This document shows positions 18,085 to 27,754 of a stretch of DNA of 64,000 bases, one piece after another (position 1 is the stretch's first letter; each line of letters begins with the position of its first letter). The position numbers were made by a program, and so were the translations under genes. Origin of the DNA: Caldilineaceae bacterium bin5 (GTDB lineage: Bacteria > Chloroflexota > Anaerolineae > Caldilineales > Caldilineaceae); contig MPML01000016.1 of the NCBI GenBank assembly GCA_002238445.1, positions 1 through 64,000 on the forward strand. The letters run 5' to 3'. Below the pieces are notes generated by a model. It was not told the origin of the DNA, did not search any database, and worked only from the letters and a program-made list of their open reading frames with translations.

Positions 18085-19278
18085 TCACTTCAGAACATCG
18101 GCAATGGCCGCGCACAGGTATTCCATATTGGCTTCGGTCATGCCTGCGACGTTGATACGGCCGGAGCCGACGATATAGACGGAATGGCGCTCGCGTAGTG
18201 CCTGCACTTGGGCCGGCGTTAGGCCGCTGTAGCTGAACATGCCCCGCTGGCGGGCGATGAATGAAAAGTCGCGTCCTGCCCCCTGCTGGTCCAGCGTCTC
18301 GACGAAGAGATGGCGCATGTCGTTGATACGGTTGCGCATCTCGGCCAACTCGACCTCCCAACGCTGGCGAAGGTCAGGATCCCCCAAAATCTCGGCGACG
18401 ATCTGGCCGCCGTGGGCGGGAGGATTCGAGTAGTTAGTCCGCACGCAGATTTTCAGGTGGCTGTTGGCGGCTTCCGCTGCATCCGCACTTGAAGCAACCA
18501 GCGTTAACGCGCCCACGCGCTCATTGTACAGCCCGAAATTCTTCGAATAGGAGGTGGCCACAATAAACTCGCGGCAATGGTCGGCGACAGTCCTGACACC
18601 GGTCGCGTCCTCTTCCAACCCGTCGCCAAAGCCCTGGTAGGCGAAATCCAGCAGCGGCAGAATGCCCCGTTTGGCGCATATGGCAGCGACAGCCTGCCAC
18701 TGTTCCGGAGAGAGATCGGCGCCGGTGGGATTGTGACAACAGCCGTGCAGCAGCAGCACATCCCCCGCGGGGATGGTCTCCAGGGCAGAGATCATCCGCT
18801 CGAAGGCCACACCGTTGCTGTCGGGCTCGAAGTAGGGATAGGACTGTACCTGCAGAGCCGCCGAACCAAATACATTGGGATGATTCGGCCAGGTCGGGTC
18901 ACTCAGCCAGACCGCAGCTTGGGGCGAAATTCGCCGCACAAAATCGGCGGCTACGCGCAAAGCGCCGGTGCCCCCGGGCGTTTGCACAGTGGTAGCGCGA
19001 CCGGCCCTGAGAATGGTGTGGTCGCTGCCGAAGACGATCTGCTGGCTCAACTCCCCGTATGAAGCCAGACCATCAATCGGCAGGTAGCTCTTGGTCGCCT
19101 CCGACCGTAGCAGGCGCTGTTCGGCCTCCTTCACGGTCGCAAGCACAGGCGTCTGACCACTGCCATTCTTGTACACGCCTACCCCCAAATTGATCTTTTT
19201 CGGGCTCGGGTCTTTCTGAAATGCTTCCGTCAACCCCAGTATCGAGTCTTCAGGAGCCGCATTTATCGTTTCGAACAT
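18085..19278 (-). CDS. Aspartate/aromatic amino acid aminotransferase (AspC/TyrB type)
   Basis: A 397-residue class I-alpha aminotransferase. It begins with the diagnostic ILGLTEAFQKDPSPKKINLGVGVYK, only partly quoted here, and has TVQTPGGTGALR for the phosphate site, LLHGCCHNPTGADLS for the Asn-Pro region, DFAYQGFGDG, and ATSYSKNFGLYNERVG with the PLP lysine. These features separate it from the AspB-type enzyme at 16155-17324. It would interconvert aspartate or aromatic amino acids with their oxoacids. It lies convergent to the toxin-antitoxin pair and upstream of adenine deaminase on the same strand. Confidence 0.92.
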   Translation of the reverse strand: MFETINAAPEDSILGLTEAFQKDPSPKKINLGVGVYKNGSGQTPVLATVKEAEQRLLRSEATKSYLPIDGLASYGELSQQIVFGSDHTILRAGRATTVQTPGGTGALRVAADFVRRISPQAAVWLSDPTWPNHPNVFGSAALQVQSYPYFEPDSNGVAFERMISALETIPAGDVLLLHGCCHNPTGADLSPEQWQAVAAICAKRGILPLLDFAYQGFGDGLEEDATGVRTVADHCREFIVATSYSKNFGLYNERVGALTLVASSADAAEAANSHLKICVRTNYSNPPAHGGQIVAEILGDPDLRQRWEVELAEMRNRINDMRHLFVETLDQQGAGRDFSFIARQRGMFSYSGLTPAQVQALRERHSVYIVGSGRINVAGMTEANMEYLCAAIADVLK

Positions 19279-19357
19279 TTACATTGCCTCACTGGTACAA
19301 TTTGCCGTGATATGTAGCGGCCCCCGAGAATGGTGGAGTCGCTGTAGTAAGATTTCC

Positions 19358-21136
19358 TTACTCCTCAATAAACAGATCGACGAAGCTGAAGGCCTCGACA
19401 TCGACCAGGCCCTGGTCCGTCAGCTTCAATTTTGGGATCACTTCCAGGGCCATGAAACTCATCGCCATGAATGGGTCGTAAATGGTTGAACCGAATTCGT
19501 GGGCCGCATCCAGCAGAGCATCATAGTCGCTGCGGATTACACCGAGCGGCCGGTCGCTCATCAGACCGGCTACGGGCAGCGGCAAGGCCGCCAATGATTC
19601 CGAACCGTCAGAGATAGCCAGCCCACCCCCCATCTCGGCAACTGTTCGAGCTGCAGTCGTCATCGACTCGTCATCGACACCGATAACAATCAGATTGTGA
19701 TGGTCGTGGGCGATTGTGCCGGCGATGGCCCCGCGCCGCAGACCGAACCCCTGGATGAATCCCAGCCCAGTGGACCCGCTAGCCGTGTGCCTGTCGACTA
19801 CTGCCATCTTCAGAATGTCCCGGGTCGGGTCGGCCACCGCTTGACCGTCCTCGATACGCGCCTTTAGAATGCGCTCTTCGGTCAGGACTTGATTTTCCAC
19901 CGACCCAATGACCCGCACGTGCGCGCCGGTAGCAGGAATACGCAGATCAAAGCCATCCCAAGCAACTCTGACAGAGGATGAAACCGCCGCGGGCACAGAA
20001 GCCTGCGCAAGGCTTTTCTCGTTTAACAGACGACCACCCTCAGCCCACAGCCGGCCGCCCGCATAGACGTGTGTAGCGGAGGGGGCACGAAGGTCTTCAA
20101 AGACCATCAGGTCGGCCCGCCTTCCGGGCGCGACGGCTCCGCGGTCATGTAGACCGAACCATTCAGCACTGTTGAGGGTAGCCATACGGAAGGCGGTTAC
20201 AGGCTCGATCCCGAAGGAAATCGCCTCCCGCACAATATAGTCGATGCTCCCCTGAGTCAACAGGTCTCCGGGCATGCGGTCGTCGGTGCAGAAACATATA
20301 CGGCGGTTGTTGCGCTCGTTGACCAGAGGCAATAGCGGGCGCAAATTGCGGGCGTTGGTCGCCTCGCGAATCAAGACATAGAATCCGCGCGCCAGTTTTT
20401 CGGCGGCCTCCGCCACAGTCGCACATTCATGATCGCTGCCCGCCCCCGCGGCCGCGTAGGCGTTGAGGAGCTGTCCACTGAGTGCAGGGGCGTGACCGTC
20501 CCTGGGCCGTCCGCTGAATGCAGCGATCTTGGCAAGCACCTCGGGGTCGCCTTGAACTGTGCCGGGGAAATTCATCAGTTCGGCCAGCCCGTGTACCGTA
20601 CCTTCCTCCAGCAGGTCGGCCAGATCCTCGGCAGAGAGAGCCGCGCCGCTCGTTTCCATGTGTGTGGCGGGTACGGCTGAAGGGGCCATCAGCACGACCT
20701 GCAGAGGTAGGTTTCGGCTGCATTCGGCCATATAGCGGACACCGGCCACACCCGCCCCGCTGGCGATTTTCTGGGGATCTGCCGCGGCCCGGGGGCCCCC
20801 GCCCCACCCGGCCACGTTGGCGATTTCGTGGGGATCTGCCGCGACCGTGGTCACCCCGCGCGGCACCACTGCAGCGGCGAATTGAGCTGGCAGGCAGAGG
20901 CTGCTTTCGATGTGAACATGCGCGTCGATCAGGCCCGGCGCGATGAAGGCGCCCTGCAGGTCTACCTCTTCTATGGCTGCGTAGCCCGCGCCGACGCCGG
21001 CAATGCGCCCACCGTAGAGTGCTACATCGGTGACTTCGATATCCCCGGACAGAACATTGACTAAGCGTCCGTTGCGCAGCACCAGGTCGGCAGGCTGTTC
21101 GCCGCGGGCGACTGCAAGTAACTCAACGTTATGCAA
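19358..21136 (-). CDS. ade: Adenine deaminase with an in-frame internal duplication
   Basis: A 592-residue amidohydrolase that converts adenine to hypoxanthine in purine salvage. The metal site shows as GLIDAHVHIESS, the family motif as AADPHEIANVAG, and the substrate region as ICFCTDDRMPGD; the C-terminal domain has SDGSESLAALPLPVAG. The TTG start has AAGGAG 7 bases upstream. Right after DPHEIANVAG the protein carries about 19 extra residues including AAADPQKIAS, a degraded copy of the motif, before continuing with GVRYMAECSRNLPL. The copy comes from a 57-bp DNA duplication and keeps the frame. It is divergent from ribokinase, which fits nucleoside catabolism. Confidence 0.92.
   Translation of the reverse strand: MHNVELLAVARGEQPADLVLRNGRLVNVLSGDIEVTDVALYGGRIAGVGAGYAAIEEVDLQGAFIAPGLIDAHVHIESSLCLPAQFAAAVVPRGVTTVAADPHEIANVAGWGGGPRAAADPQKIASGAGVAGVRYMAECSRNLPLQVVLMAPSAVPATHMETSGAALSAEDLADLLEEGTVHGLAELMNFPGTVQGDPEVLAKIAAFSGRPRDGHAPALSGQLLNAYAAAGAGSDHECATVAEAAEKLARGFYVLIREATNARNLRPLLPLVNERNNRRICFCTDDRMPGDLLTQGSIDYIVREAISFGIEPVTAFRMATLNSAEWFGLHDRGAVAPGRRADLMVFEDLRAPSATHVYAGGRLWAEGGRLLNEKSLAQASVPAAVSSSVRVAWDGFDLRIPATGAHVRVIGSVENQVLTEERILKARIEDGQAVADPTRDILKMAVVDRHTASGSTGLGFIQGFGLRRGAIAGTIAHDHHNLIVIGVDDESMTTAARTVAEMGGGLAISDGSESLAALPLPVAGLMSDRPLGVIRSDYDALLDAAHEFGSTIYDPFMAMSFMALEVIPKLKLTDQGLVDVEAFSFVDLFIEE
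20762..20875. repeat. 57-bp tandem duplication inside ade
   Basis: The sequence GGCGATTT-(TC/CG)-TGGGGATCTGCCGCG occurs at 20762 and again at 20819, a 57-bp period. Nineteen codons keep the reading frame. The second protein copy has lost the key histidine and glutamate order (DPQKIAS against DPHEIAN), so it is drifting. This creates an insertion next to the metal-binding region of adenine deaminase. Confidence 0.8.
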
Positions 21137-21314
21137 GGTTCACTCCTTCAGGTCACGGAACATCCAAGAGCAAGTACGGGAAAAACGTAGAGTCTCATAT
21201 CCACAGGTTAGCGGGCATTATAGCACAGTAGGCGGGGATAGAGGTCTCTTTTGACTGCCGAAATCTCAATGTTACAATTCAATGGAAAGTACCAATCTTC
21301 CAGCCATCTGAACC

Positions 21315-22217
21315 ATGCCTATTCTCGTTTTCGGCTCACTCAACATTGACCACGTCTACCAGGTCGAGCATCTTGTACGCCCGGGAGAGACGCTGCCCAG
21401 CACGGAGTACCACCGTTTTCAGGGTGGCAAGGGCGCGAATCAGTCGGTTGCCCTTGCGCGCGCCGGCGCGAACGTCTTTCACGCAGGAAGAATAGGGCCT
21501 GAGGGACTCTGGATACGGGATGCTATCGCCGCAGAAGGCGTCGATGTAACGCATGTCGGTCTCGATGACCAACCCACGGGGCACGCCATCATTCAGGTAG
21601 ACTCCGACGGCGAGAACTCAATCCTTCTGTACGGCGGAGCAAACCTTACGGTGACTTCCGATGATGCTCACTACGTGCTGTCTCATTTCGGCGAGGGCGA
21701 CTGGCTCTTGCTCCAGAATGAAATCAGCTCTTTGCCCGCGATCCTGCGTGAAGCATCCAAACGAGGGCTGAACGTCGCTTTCAACCCCGCGCCAATGACG
21801 CCGGAGGTGCAGGGTTACCCGCTCGACGGCGTCTCTTTGTTTGTGGTCAATCAGACGGAGGGCGCGGCGCTGGCTGAGGTAGAGGACGCTTCGCCTGCAT
21901 CAATTGTGGGGATGCTGCACGCCCGCTTTCCCGATGCCGCGATCCTGCTCACCCTGGGCGGGGACGGATCCCTCTATGTTGGCGGCGGGGAGAACATCAG
22001 GACACCGGCGCAAGCGGTCGACGCTGTCGACACGACCGCGGCCGGCGACACTTTCATCGGCTATTTTCTGGCCGCATTGCTCGCCGGTGAATCAACCAAG
22101 CAGTCTCTGGATCTGGCATCGCGGGCGGCCGCGCTTTGCGTTTCCAGGCCCGGCGCGGCTGCTTCGATCCCAAGACGGAGCGAGCTCAAGGAGACACCAT
22201 TTGCCCGAAAGGAGTAA
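21315..22217 (+). CDS. rbsK: Ribokinase (PfkB family)
   Basis: A 300-residue sugar kinase. It starts PILVFGSLNIDHVYQVEHL, has the substrate-binding FQGGKGANQSVALARAGA and the C-terminal PfkB signature DTTAAGDTFIGYFLAAL, whose Asp is the catalytic base. It would phosphorylate ribose released from nucleosides at O5. No strong ribosome binding site precedes the ATG. It is divergent from adenine deaminase across a 178-base gap and convergent with the M20 peptidase, so ade and rbsK could share a control region. Confidence 0.9.
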   Translation: MPILVFGSLNIDHVYQVEHLVRPGETLPSTEYHRFQGGKGANQSVALARAGANVFHAGRIGPEGLWIRDAIAAEGVDVTHVGLDDQPTGHAIIQVDSDGENSILLYGGANLTVTSDDAHYVLSHFGEGDWLLLQNEISSLPAILREASKRGLNVAFNPAPMTPEVQGYPLDGVSLFVVNQTEGAALAEVEDASPASIVGMLHARFPDAAILLTLGGDGSLYVGGGENIRTPAQAVDAVDTTAAGDTFIGYFLAALLAGESTKQSLDLASRAAALCVSRPGAAASIPRRSELKETPFARKE

Positions 22218-22246
22218 TCTCTTGGCGCCTGCAACGTGAGTCTCGC

Positions 22247-23422
22247 TTATGTCCTTCCACAAAATGCAACTGCGGTGAGCGCATAGACTTTGGCGACCCG
22301 CACCAACTCGTCCACAGGCACGGCCTCGTGAAGTGTGTGCGCGCCGGTAGCGGCGGGTCCGTGCGTCAGCGCGGGGATTCCGGCCGCGGAGGCATAGATG
22401 TTGCCGTCGTCAACGAATGGCTTGGCCCCCAGGGGCAATGGCGAGCCGGCGACAGCAGTGTGGGCTTGCTGAAACGCGTGCACGAGGTGGCTGTCCGCAT
22501 CGATCTGGTAGGCCCCACCCTGTTCGGTGTATTCGACATCGATTTGCGTGCCGGTTTCGGCTGCGACCTCGGCCAACAGCTGCGAGAACTCTTCCCGGAC
22601 GGCGGCGCCATCGCCCGGCGGGATCCAGCGGCGCGTTCCCTGTACCAGGCACTCTGTCGGCGACTGGTTGTAGATTTCGCCTGACTGAATGCTGCCTACG
22701 AAAGTTGAATCATGGCCGGCAAAAGGATGGGCGTTCTGTCTTAGTTGTTCATTCCAGGCGTGCAGACGGGTAACCAAATGAGCGCCGGCTGCCACCACAT
22801 CGGGCGTATCCGGCGGACGCAACACTTCATGCACGGGCGCGCCCGCGCGGCGAATCGTCACCTGGAAGATTGCCACGCCCCGGCCGGCTACAGGCAGTGG
22901 ATTGGCCAGATACTCCGGTAGCATGACAGCGTCGCCGTGAAGGCCCGCACGTATCATAGCGCGCACCTGGCGGCCATCCCCCCACGGCCCTTCGTGGTGG
23001 TCATGAGCGGTCAGCAACACTCTGCCTCCGGGCAGCGCGTCCAAGGTCCGCAACACGCGCACTGCCTCCAGGGCTGCGGCGATGCCACCCTTCATATCAG
23101 CCGAACTGGACCCGTAGAGAGTGTCGTTTTCCACACGCGGCGGCACGAAGGGGAGATGCACGGTATCCAAATGGCCGTCGAACTGGAGTGTGGGACCAGG
23201 TCTGCCGCTATCAAGCGTTGCGATGACAACCGGAGTTTGCGGCCAGTCGGCATCGTGCCGCATGACGGAAAAGTCGTCGGAGGCCAGGATCTCTGCCAGG
23301 CGATCGGCGGCCGCGCCCGCGCTGCGGGTTGGGCTGGGCACCTCGACCAATGCCACGGCTGTGTCAACCAGCCGCTGGCGGTCGATAGATTGGACCACCT
23401 GGTCAAGCAGCGTGTTATTCAT
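22247..23422 (-). CDS. M20-family metallopeptidase (ArgE/DapE/CPG2-like)
   Basis: A 391-residue zinc hydrolase. The first metal ligand is in LQFDGHLDTVHLP, the second in YGSSSADMKGG, and the acidic general-base region is AHDHHEGPWGDG, where family members usually have a Glu-Glu pair; here it is HHEGP. The lid dimerisation domain and the last ligand region (GPAATGAHTLHEAVPVDEL) are present. It probably cleaves an amide or peptide bond of a small cytoplasmic substrate that cannot be specified. It lies convergent to ribokinase and downstream of the YkvA-like gene. Confidence 0.85.
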   Translation of the reverse strand: MNNTLLDQVVQSIDRQRLVDTAVALVEVPSPTRSAGAAADRLAEILASDDFSVMRHDADWPQTPVVIATLDSGRPGPTLQFDGHLDTVHLPFVPPRVENDTLYGSSSADMKGGIAAALEAVRVLRTLDALPGGRVLLTAHDHHEGPWGDGRQVRAMIRAGLHGDAVMLPEYLANPLPVAGRGVAIFQVTIRRAGAPVHEVLRPPDTPDVVAAGAHLVTRLHAWNEQLRQNAHPFAGHDSTFVGSIQSGEIYNQSPTECLVQGTRRWIPPGDGAAVREEFSQLLAEVAAETGTQIDVEYTEQGGAYQIDADSHLVHAFQQAHTAVAGSPLPLGAKPFVDDGNIYASAAGIPALTHGPAATGAHTLHEAVPVDELVRVAKVYALTAVAFCGRT

Positions 23423-23449
23423 ATGTTGAGGTGGGCGCGATATTGACAG

Positions 23450-23824
23450 TTAGTCGTCAACCACGCGCCAGTCTCCGGGGATTGTTTTGTCGTCCTCGTC
23501 CCAGATATCCCAGACCTCCCGGTCCGGTTCGTCCGGTGAAATATGGCCAAGCCGTATTTGCGCACGCCGCACTGCAGCCTGCGGAGCCATTTGCACAAAG
23601 AGACGCCCTGCCAGGACAACCGCGGCAATATCATCGAGGGGCATGCCCGGCCACAGATCGATCGGCGATAGCCAGTAGAGAATTGCCAACACGGGAAAAC
23701 CGACTCTCAGCAGAATTGATACCTGCGGATCGCCCATCAATTGCCATACAACGGCAAAATCGCGTAAAATATCGGAAAAGCGCCAGCCGCCGCTTTGGGG
23801 TACAAAGGATGAATCGCGGGTCAT
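23450..23824 (-). CDS. YkvA/DUF1232-like small membrane protein
   Basis: About 124 residues. The hydrophobic centre VGFPVLAILYWLSPIDLWPG followed by LDDIAAVVLAGRLFVQM matches the DUF1232 pattern (Y-x-x-S-P-I-D-L-x-P, then L-D-D), with likely membrane association. The C-terminus is acidic (DIWDEDDKTIPGDW). I place the start at the ATG at 23824 because GGAGGT lies 9 bases upstream; an ATG at 23863 has no ribosome binding site. Function of the family is poorly known. Confidence 0.7.
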   Translation of the reverse strand: MTRDSSFVPQSGGWRFSDILRDFAVVWQLMGDPQVSILLRVGFPVLAILYWLSPIDLWPGMPLDDIAAVVLAGRLFVQMAPQAAVRRAQIRLGHISPDEPDREVWDIWDEDDKTIPGDWRVVDD

Positions 23825-24086
23825 TTCAACAGACCTCCAGTCGCTGTCAGATTGCCGCTTCATCTAAGTGTCTGGGCGCATTGTCTCACAAAGGCCCCCG
23901 ATCTGGCAAGGCGCGGCAAGGCGCCCGGCCGGGTAGTTGTTGAACGCATCTTGGCATTCGTCCAAAGCAGGCAGCCCCGATGAGCGGAAATGATCGCTAC
24001 AGAATTGGGCCGTAAGTCTGACAGTTCAACTAGTTGCAGACACCGGACTTTGGAATTCAGTGTAACGGCGATTCAGGGAAACACAG

Positions 24087-25649
24087 ATGCCGCAAACCAA
24101 CCAAATGATCGCCGAATATCCGGAAATCCTGTTGCAGGTAATTGCAGAAATACGCGGAGCGATCCTGGACGGGGAAAAAAATGTCAGGGCGATGATCGAT
24201 AGCTTGGGCGGCCAGATCACAGAACCTACTTCGGTGTTGATGGCCTTCCAGGAAATCACTGATTCCTATCCCCAGGCCAAGACAGCTCTGGACCTCCTGC
24301 TCGCGGAGGGGGGCGAACTACGAGAAGCGCAGTTCAGCCGCGAATACGGCAGCATCCGCCAGATGGGCCCGGCTATGATGGAACGTGAACAACCCTGGAA
24401 CACGCCGGAAAGCGTTGCCGAACTGCTATATTACTACGGGCTGATTGGCCGCGGCTTCAAGGGCGCGGGCCAGAACGCACACACCATCGTATACATCCCC
24501 AGTGATATCCTCCCCTGGCTGCCCCAGCCCAAAACAACAGATGGCGAATCGGGTCTGACTGCACTGCCGGTGCCTCCCCCGCCATCTTCGCGAATGCTGC
24601 AACTAGAGGACGCCTTTCTGGAAGATGCCGGCACGCTACTGGGTTTCCTGCATACCGAAGGACTGCGACTGCAGGCAGATGGCACACCCGATCCGGAGGA
24701 CATCGACCAGCTGAAGATGCGTTTGCAGTCGACAGATGGGTACGTTTCTCCGTTCGTCGCGCCTGTCGCATCCGGCAGTATCGAAGAGGTTCGCGTCGCT
24801 CTGCTCCTACACCTGGCAAAGCGGTTGGGCTGGCTGCGGCGGGCCGACGATGAACGCGTGCGCCTTACAGGGAATCGGGTCTATGCCTTCCTGGAACAAC
24901 CGCGGCCGGAGCAACGCTTTACGCTGTGGGAGGCTTGGCGCACTTCGCCGGAATGGAACGACCTGGAGCGCATTCCGGGCCTCGACTGCTCGGGAGGCGA
25001 TTGGCAAAATAATCCATTGCAGACGCGTGAAGCCATGCTGCAACTCATGGGCTTGTTGCTACCGGGCGCCTGGTACAGTCAGGCAGATGTAGTCAATGCC
25101 ATCAAGGAAGCCAAGCCTGACTTTCAACGTCCCACCGGCGACTACGACAGCTGGTACATCCGCTATGAGAACCAGGAGGAATATCTGCGCGGTTTCGAGC
25201 ATTGGGAACAGGTGGAAGGAGTGCTGCTTCGTTTCCTGCTGAACGGTCCTCTCTACTGGCTATCGGTCATGGACCTGGCCGAGCCTTCTGCGGGCGACGA
25301 CCTGTTGTTTTCGCTCAGCGGCTGGGGTGCACGATGGCTTGGCCACGACAGCGAGATGCCCAATGAAGGACGCCGGCAACCGCTAATTGTCGAGGAGAAT
25401 TTCACTGTAGAGCTGCCCGCGGGAACGCCGCTGATGGATAGATTTCGGGTGGAACGATTCAGCAGTTGGCAGGCCAGTTACCCCCGTTTCCTCTATCAGA
25501 TCAACCAGCGCAGTTTGAGCAGAGCCGCCGGCGAGGGCGTCCAGCCTGATCGCATCCTGGCCTTTCTGAACTCACGCACCAGCGAGATACCAGAAAAGGT
25601 CGCAGTGGGGCTACAGAAATTTGGCGAACAGCTTTCAGACGACACGTAA
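24087..25649 (+). CDS. Uncharacterised 520-residue protein
   Basis: I do not recognise the family with certainty. The protein is soluble, without signal peptide or membrane segments, and consists of several short helical modules that look like winged-helix units (AVAELLYYYGLIGRGF-like and ALLLHLAKRLGWLRRADDERV). In between are tryptophan-rich linkers (LWEAWRTSPEW, GDYDSWYIRYENQEEYL). This layout resembles accessory DNA-binding proteins related to the helicase-associated XPB-like domains of some bacteria, but that is a weak inference. AGGGA precedes the ATG. A strong terminator follows, so it is probably a single-gene transcript. Confidence 0.6.
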   Translation: MPQTNQMIAEYPEILLQVIAEIRGAILDGEKNVRAMIDSLGGQITEPTSVLMAFQEITDSYPQAKTALDLLLAEGGELREAQFSREYGSIRQMGPAMMEREQPWNTPESVAELLYYYGLIGRGFKGAGQNAHTIVYIPSDILPWLPQPKTTDGESGLTALPVPPPPSSRMLQLEDAFLEDAGTLLGFLHTEGLRLQADGTPDPEDIDQLKMRLQSTDGYVSPFVAPVASGSIEEVRVALLLHLAKRLGWLRRADDERVRLTGNRVYAFLEQPRPEQRFTLWEAWRTSPEWNDLERIPGLDCSGGDWQNNPLQTREAMLQLMGLLLPGAWYSQADVVNAIKEAKPDFQRPTGDYDSWYIRYENQEEYLRGFEHWEQVEGVLLRFLLNGPLYWLSVMDLAEPSAGDDLLFSLSGWGARWLGHDSEMPNEGRRQPLIVEENFTVELPAGTPLMDRFRVERFSSWQASYPRFLYQINQRSLSRAAGEGVQPDRILAFLNSRTSEIPEKVAVGLQKFGEQLSDDT

Positions 25650-25732
25650 TCAAGTTCCACTGGCAGCTTGTTTCCTATTGTATTCCATAGAAAAGAATGG
25701 TAGGATACAGGCAGTACAAATCGTAGAAGCGA

Positions 25733-25758
25733 GCCCGCAATCTTGCGGGCCGATTTTT
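25733..25758 (+). terminator. Rho-independent terminator after the 24087-25649 gene
   Basis: GCCCGCAA and TTGCGGGC form a perfect 8-bp stem with a 2-base loop, or 7 bp with a 4-base loop, followed by CGATTTTT. It lies about 85 bases after the stop and separates the unknown gene from the ABC binding-protein gene. Confidence 0.8.
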
Positions 25759-25915
25759 CGATGCAAATGTGCTTAACCAATCCCCCAAATGGCAACATTT
25801 GCCGCTAATGAACTTGCTGCTTTGCAATAGTCCACTTAGTTGGATTGTAGGACGCTTGCGCGCAGCAGAAGAGACACACCGATTTTCAAGACCAAATGGT
25901 GAAAAGGAGAAGTTC

Positions 25916-27688
25916 ATGATGGGGAAAAACATTTCATCCTTGCGAATCATTGCGCTCTTACTGGCAATGGCATTCTTGCTGGCAGCCTGTCCGGCGGCGG
26001 CGCCAACCGGCGGCGAGGGCATGGCTGCGGATGAAGAGATGGCGGAAGAGGAAGTAATGGAGGAAGAGAGCAAGGTTCTGACCATACTCTACTGGCAGGC
26101 CGCCTCTTTGCCCGGACCTTACCTGTCAGGCGGCACCAAGGACCAGGACGCCGGCGCCATTACGCTGGAGCCGCTGGCCAACTACGACCCTAACGGTACA
26201 ATCGTGCCCAGGCTGGCAGTGGAAATCCCAACGATTGAGAATGGCGGCGTCTCGGAAGATCTGATGTCCATAACGTGGACACTGAAGGAAGGTCTGCTGT
26301 GGTCGGACGGCAGCGACGTGACCGCCGAAGATGTTGTCTTTACCTGGCAGTACTGTTCCGATGAAGCCACTGGCTGCACCGCCAGCGAGGCTTTTCTGGG
26401 CATCGAGTCTGTCGAAGCGCTTGACGACCGCACAATCAAGATCACATTCGATTCGCCGACGCCCTATCCGTATAACGCCTTTGTCGGCGCGAACACGCCG
26501 ATCATCAGCAGCGTTCAGTTTGCCGACTGTGTCGGCGCTGCTGCCCAGACGTGCAATGAGCAGAATACCGCCCCGCTGGGCACGGGACCCTATCGCATCA
26601 TCGACTTCAAAGTCAACGATGTCGCTGTATATGAACGCAACCCACACTACCACGGCGAGCCGACCTACTTTGACACTGTGATCTTCAAGGGCGGCGGCGA
26701 TGCCGCGTCCGCGGCCCGAGCTGTGCTGGAGACCGGGGAAGCCGATTATGCCTGGAACTTGCAGGTCGAGCCGGACATCCTGCGCGACATGGAAGCGGCA
26801 GGGCTGGGCAGAGTAGTTTCCGCCTTCGCCGGTTATGTCGAGCGAGTCCTGATCAACCAGACCAACCCACATTCCGATTTGGGCGATGATCGTTCCGAGT
26901 ACATGGAAGGCGACAATCCCCATCCCTTCCTGACATTCCCGCCGATTCCCCAGGCGATGTCGATGGCAATCGATCGCAACCTCATATCCGAACAGCTCTA
27001 CGGCTTTGCTGGTCAGCCAACCTGCAACGTGATCCCGGCCCCGCTCCACTACGTTTCAGATTCAAACGACAGTTGTCTGACCCAGGACATCGACGGCGCC
27101 AATGCACTGTTGGACGAAAACGACGTCCTCGATACTGATGGCGACGGCATCCGTGAATACAACGGCGTACCGCTGAAGCTCTCCTACCAGACTTCTACGA
27201 ACTCAGTGCGTCAGAAAACGCAGGCCCTTCTGCGCCAGTGGTGGCTCCAGATCGGGATCGAGACCGAACTGATTAATCACGACGCCAGCGTCTTCTTCGG
27301 CGGTGATCCCAACAGCCCTGACACCTATCAGAAGTTCTATACGGATTTGCAGATGTACACAACCGGCCCGACGATTGACCCGCAGCAGCATCTGTCAAAC
27401 TGGATCTGCGAACAGATCCCGATGCGGGAAAACTCCTGGGGCGGTGGCAACATCTTCCGCGGCTGCAGCGCCGAATTTGACGCTCTGTTTGAGCAGCTGA
27501 CCCAGACTCCGGTCGGGCCGGAGCGCGAAGCATTGGTGAAGCAGCTAAACGATATTAACGTTCAGAATAACTACCAGATTCCGCTGGTATACCGAGGCGA
27601 AGTCTCCGCCCACTTGGACACGCTCAAGGGTGTCTGGATCAACGGTTGGGACAGCCAGATGTGGAATGTCGGCGAATGGCATCGCTAA
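25916..27688 (+). CDS. Peptide/oligopeptide ABC transporter substrate-binding lipoprotein
   Basis: About 590 residues. The mature start follows a lipobox (AMAFLLAACP), so it should be anchored to the outside of the cell membrane, with an acidic Glu/Met-rich spacer (EEMAEEEVMEEES). The SBP_bac_5 core is clear: WTLKEGLLWSDGSDVTAEDV is the family signature, followed by GTGPYRIIDFKVND. Start chosen at the first of two ATGs at 25916 because AAAAGGAGAA lies upstream; a longer frame from 25769 has no binding site. It supplies substrate to the two permeases downstream; the ligand is not defined by sequence. Confidence 0.9.
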   Translation: MMGKNISSLRIIALLLAMAFLLAACPAAAPTGGEGMAADEEMAEEEVMEEESKVLTILYWQAASLPGPYLSGGTKDQDAGAITLEPLANYDPNGTIVPRLAVEIPTIENGGVSEDLMSITWTLKEGLLWSDGSDVTAEDVVFTWQYCSDEATGCTASEAFLGIESVEALDDRTIKITFDSPTPYPYNAFVGANTPIISSVQFADCVGAAAQTCNEQNTAPLGTGPYRIIDFKVNDVAVYERNPHYHGEPTYFDTVIFKGGGDAASAARAVLETGEADYAWNLQVEPDILRDMEAAGLGRVVSAFAGYVERVLINQTNPHSDLGDDRSEYMEGDNPHPFLTFPPIPQAMSMAIDRNLISEQLYGFAGQPTCNVIPAPLHYVSDSNDSCLTQDIDGANALLDENDVLDTDGDGIREYNGVPLKLSYQTSTNSVRQKTQALLRQWWLQIGIETELINHDASVFFGGDPNSPDTYQKFYTDLQMYTTGPTIDPQQHLSNWICEQIPMRENSWGGGNIFRGCSAEFDALFEQLTQTPVGPEREALVKQLNDINVQNNYQIPLVYRGEVSAHLDTLKGVWINGWDSQMWNVGEWHR

Positions 27689-27700
27689 TTTGATTGGAGT

Positions 27701-27740
27701 AGGGAGGAGAGAAAGACTCTCCTCCCTCTTTTTCCTCTTT
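27701..27740 (+). terminator. Intercistronic terminator/attenuator between binding protein and permeases
   Basis: AGGGAGGAGAG, loop AAAGA, then CTCTCCTCCCT form a perfect 11-bp stem followed by CTTTTTCCTCTTT. It sits 12 bases after the binding-protein stop and 15 bases before the first permease GTG. In such operons a partial terminator raises binding-protein levels over permeases; that role is inferred. Confidence 0.85.
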
Positions 27741-27754
27741 CCCCTTAAACCGCC

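Noticed and set aside
24087..25649. Naming the protein a helicase
   Set aside because: No Walker motifs are present. Similarity to helicase-associated winged-helix regions is only an impression.
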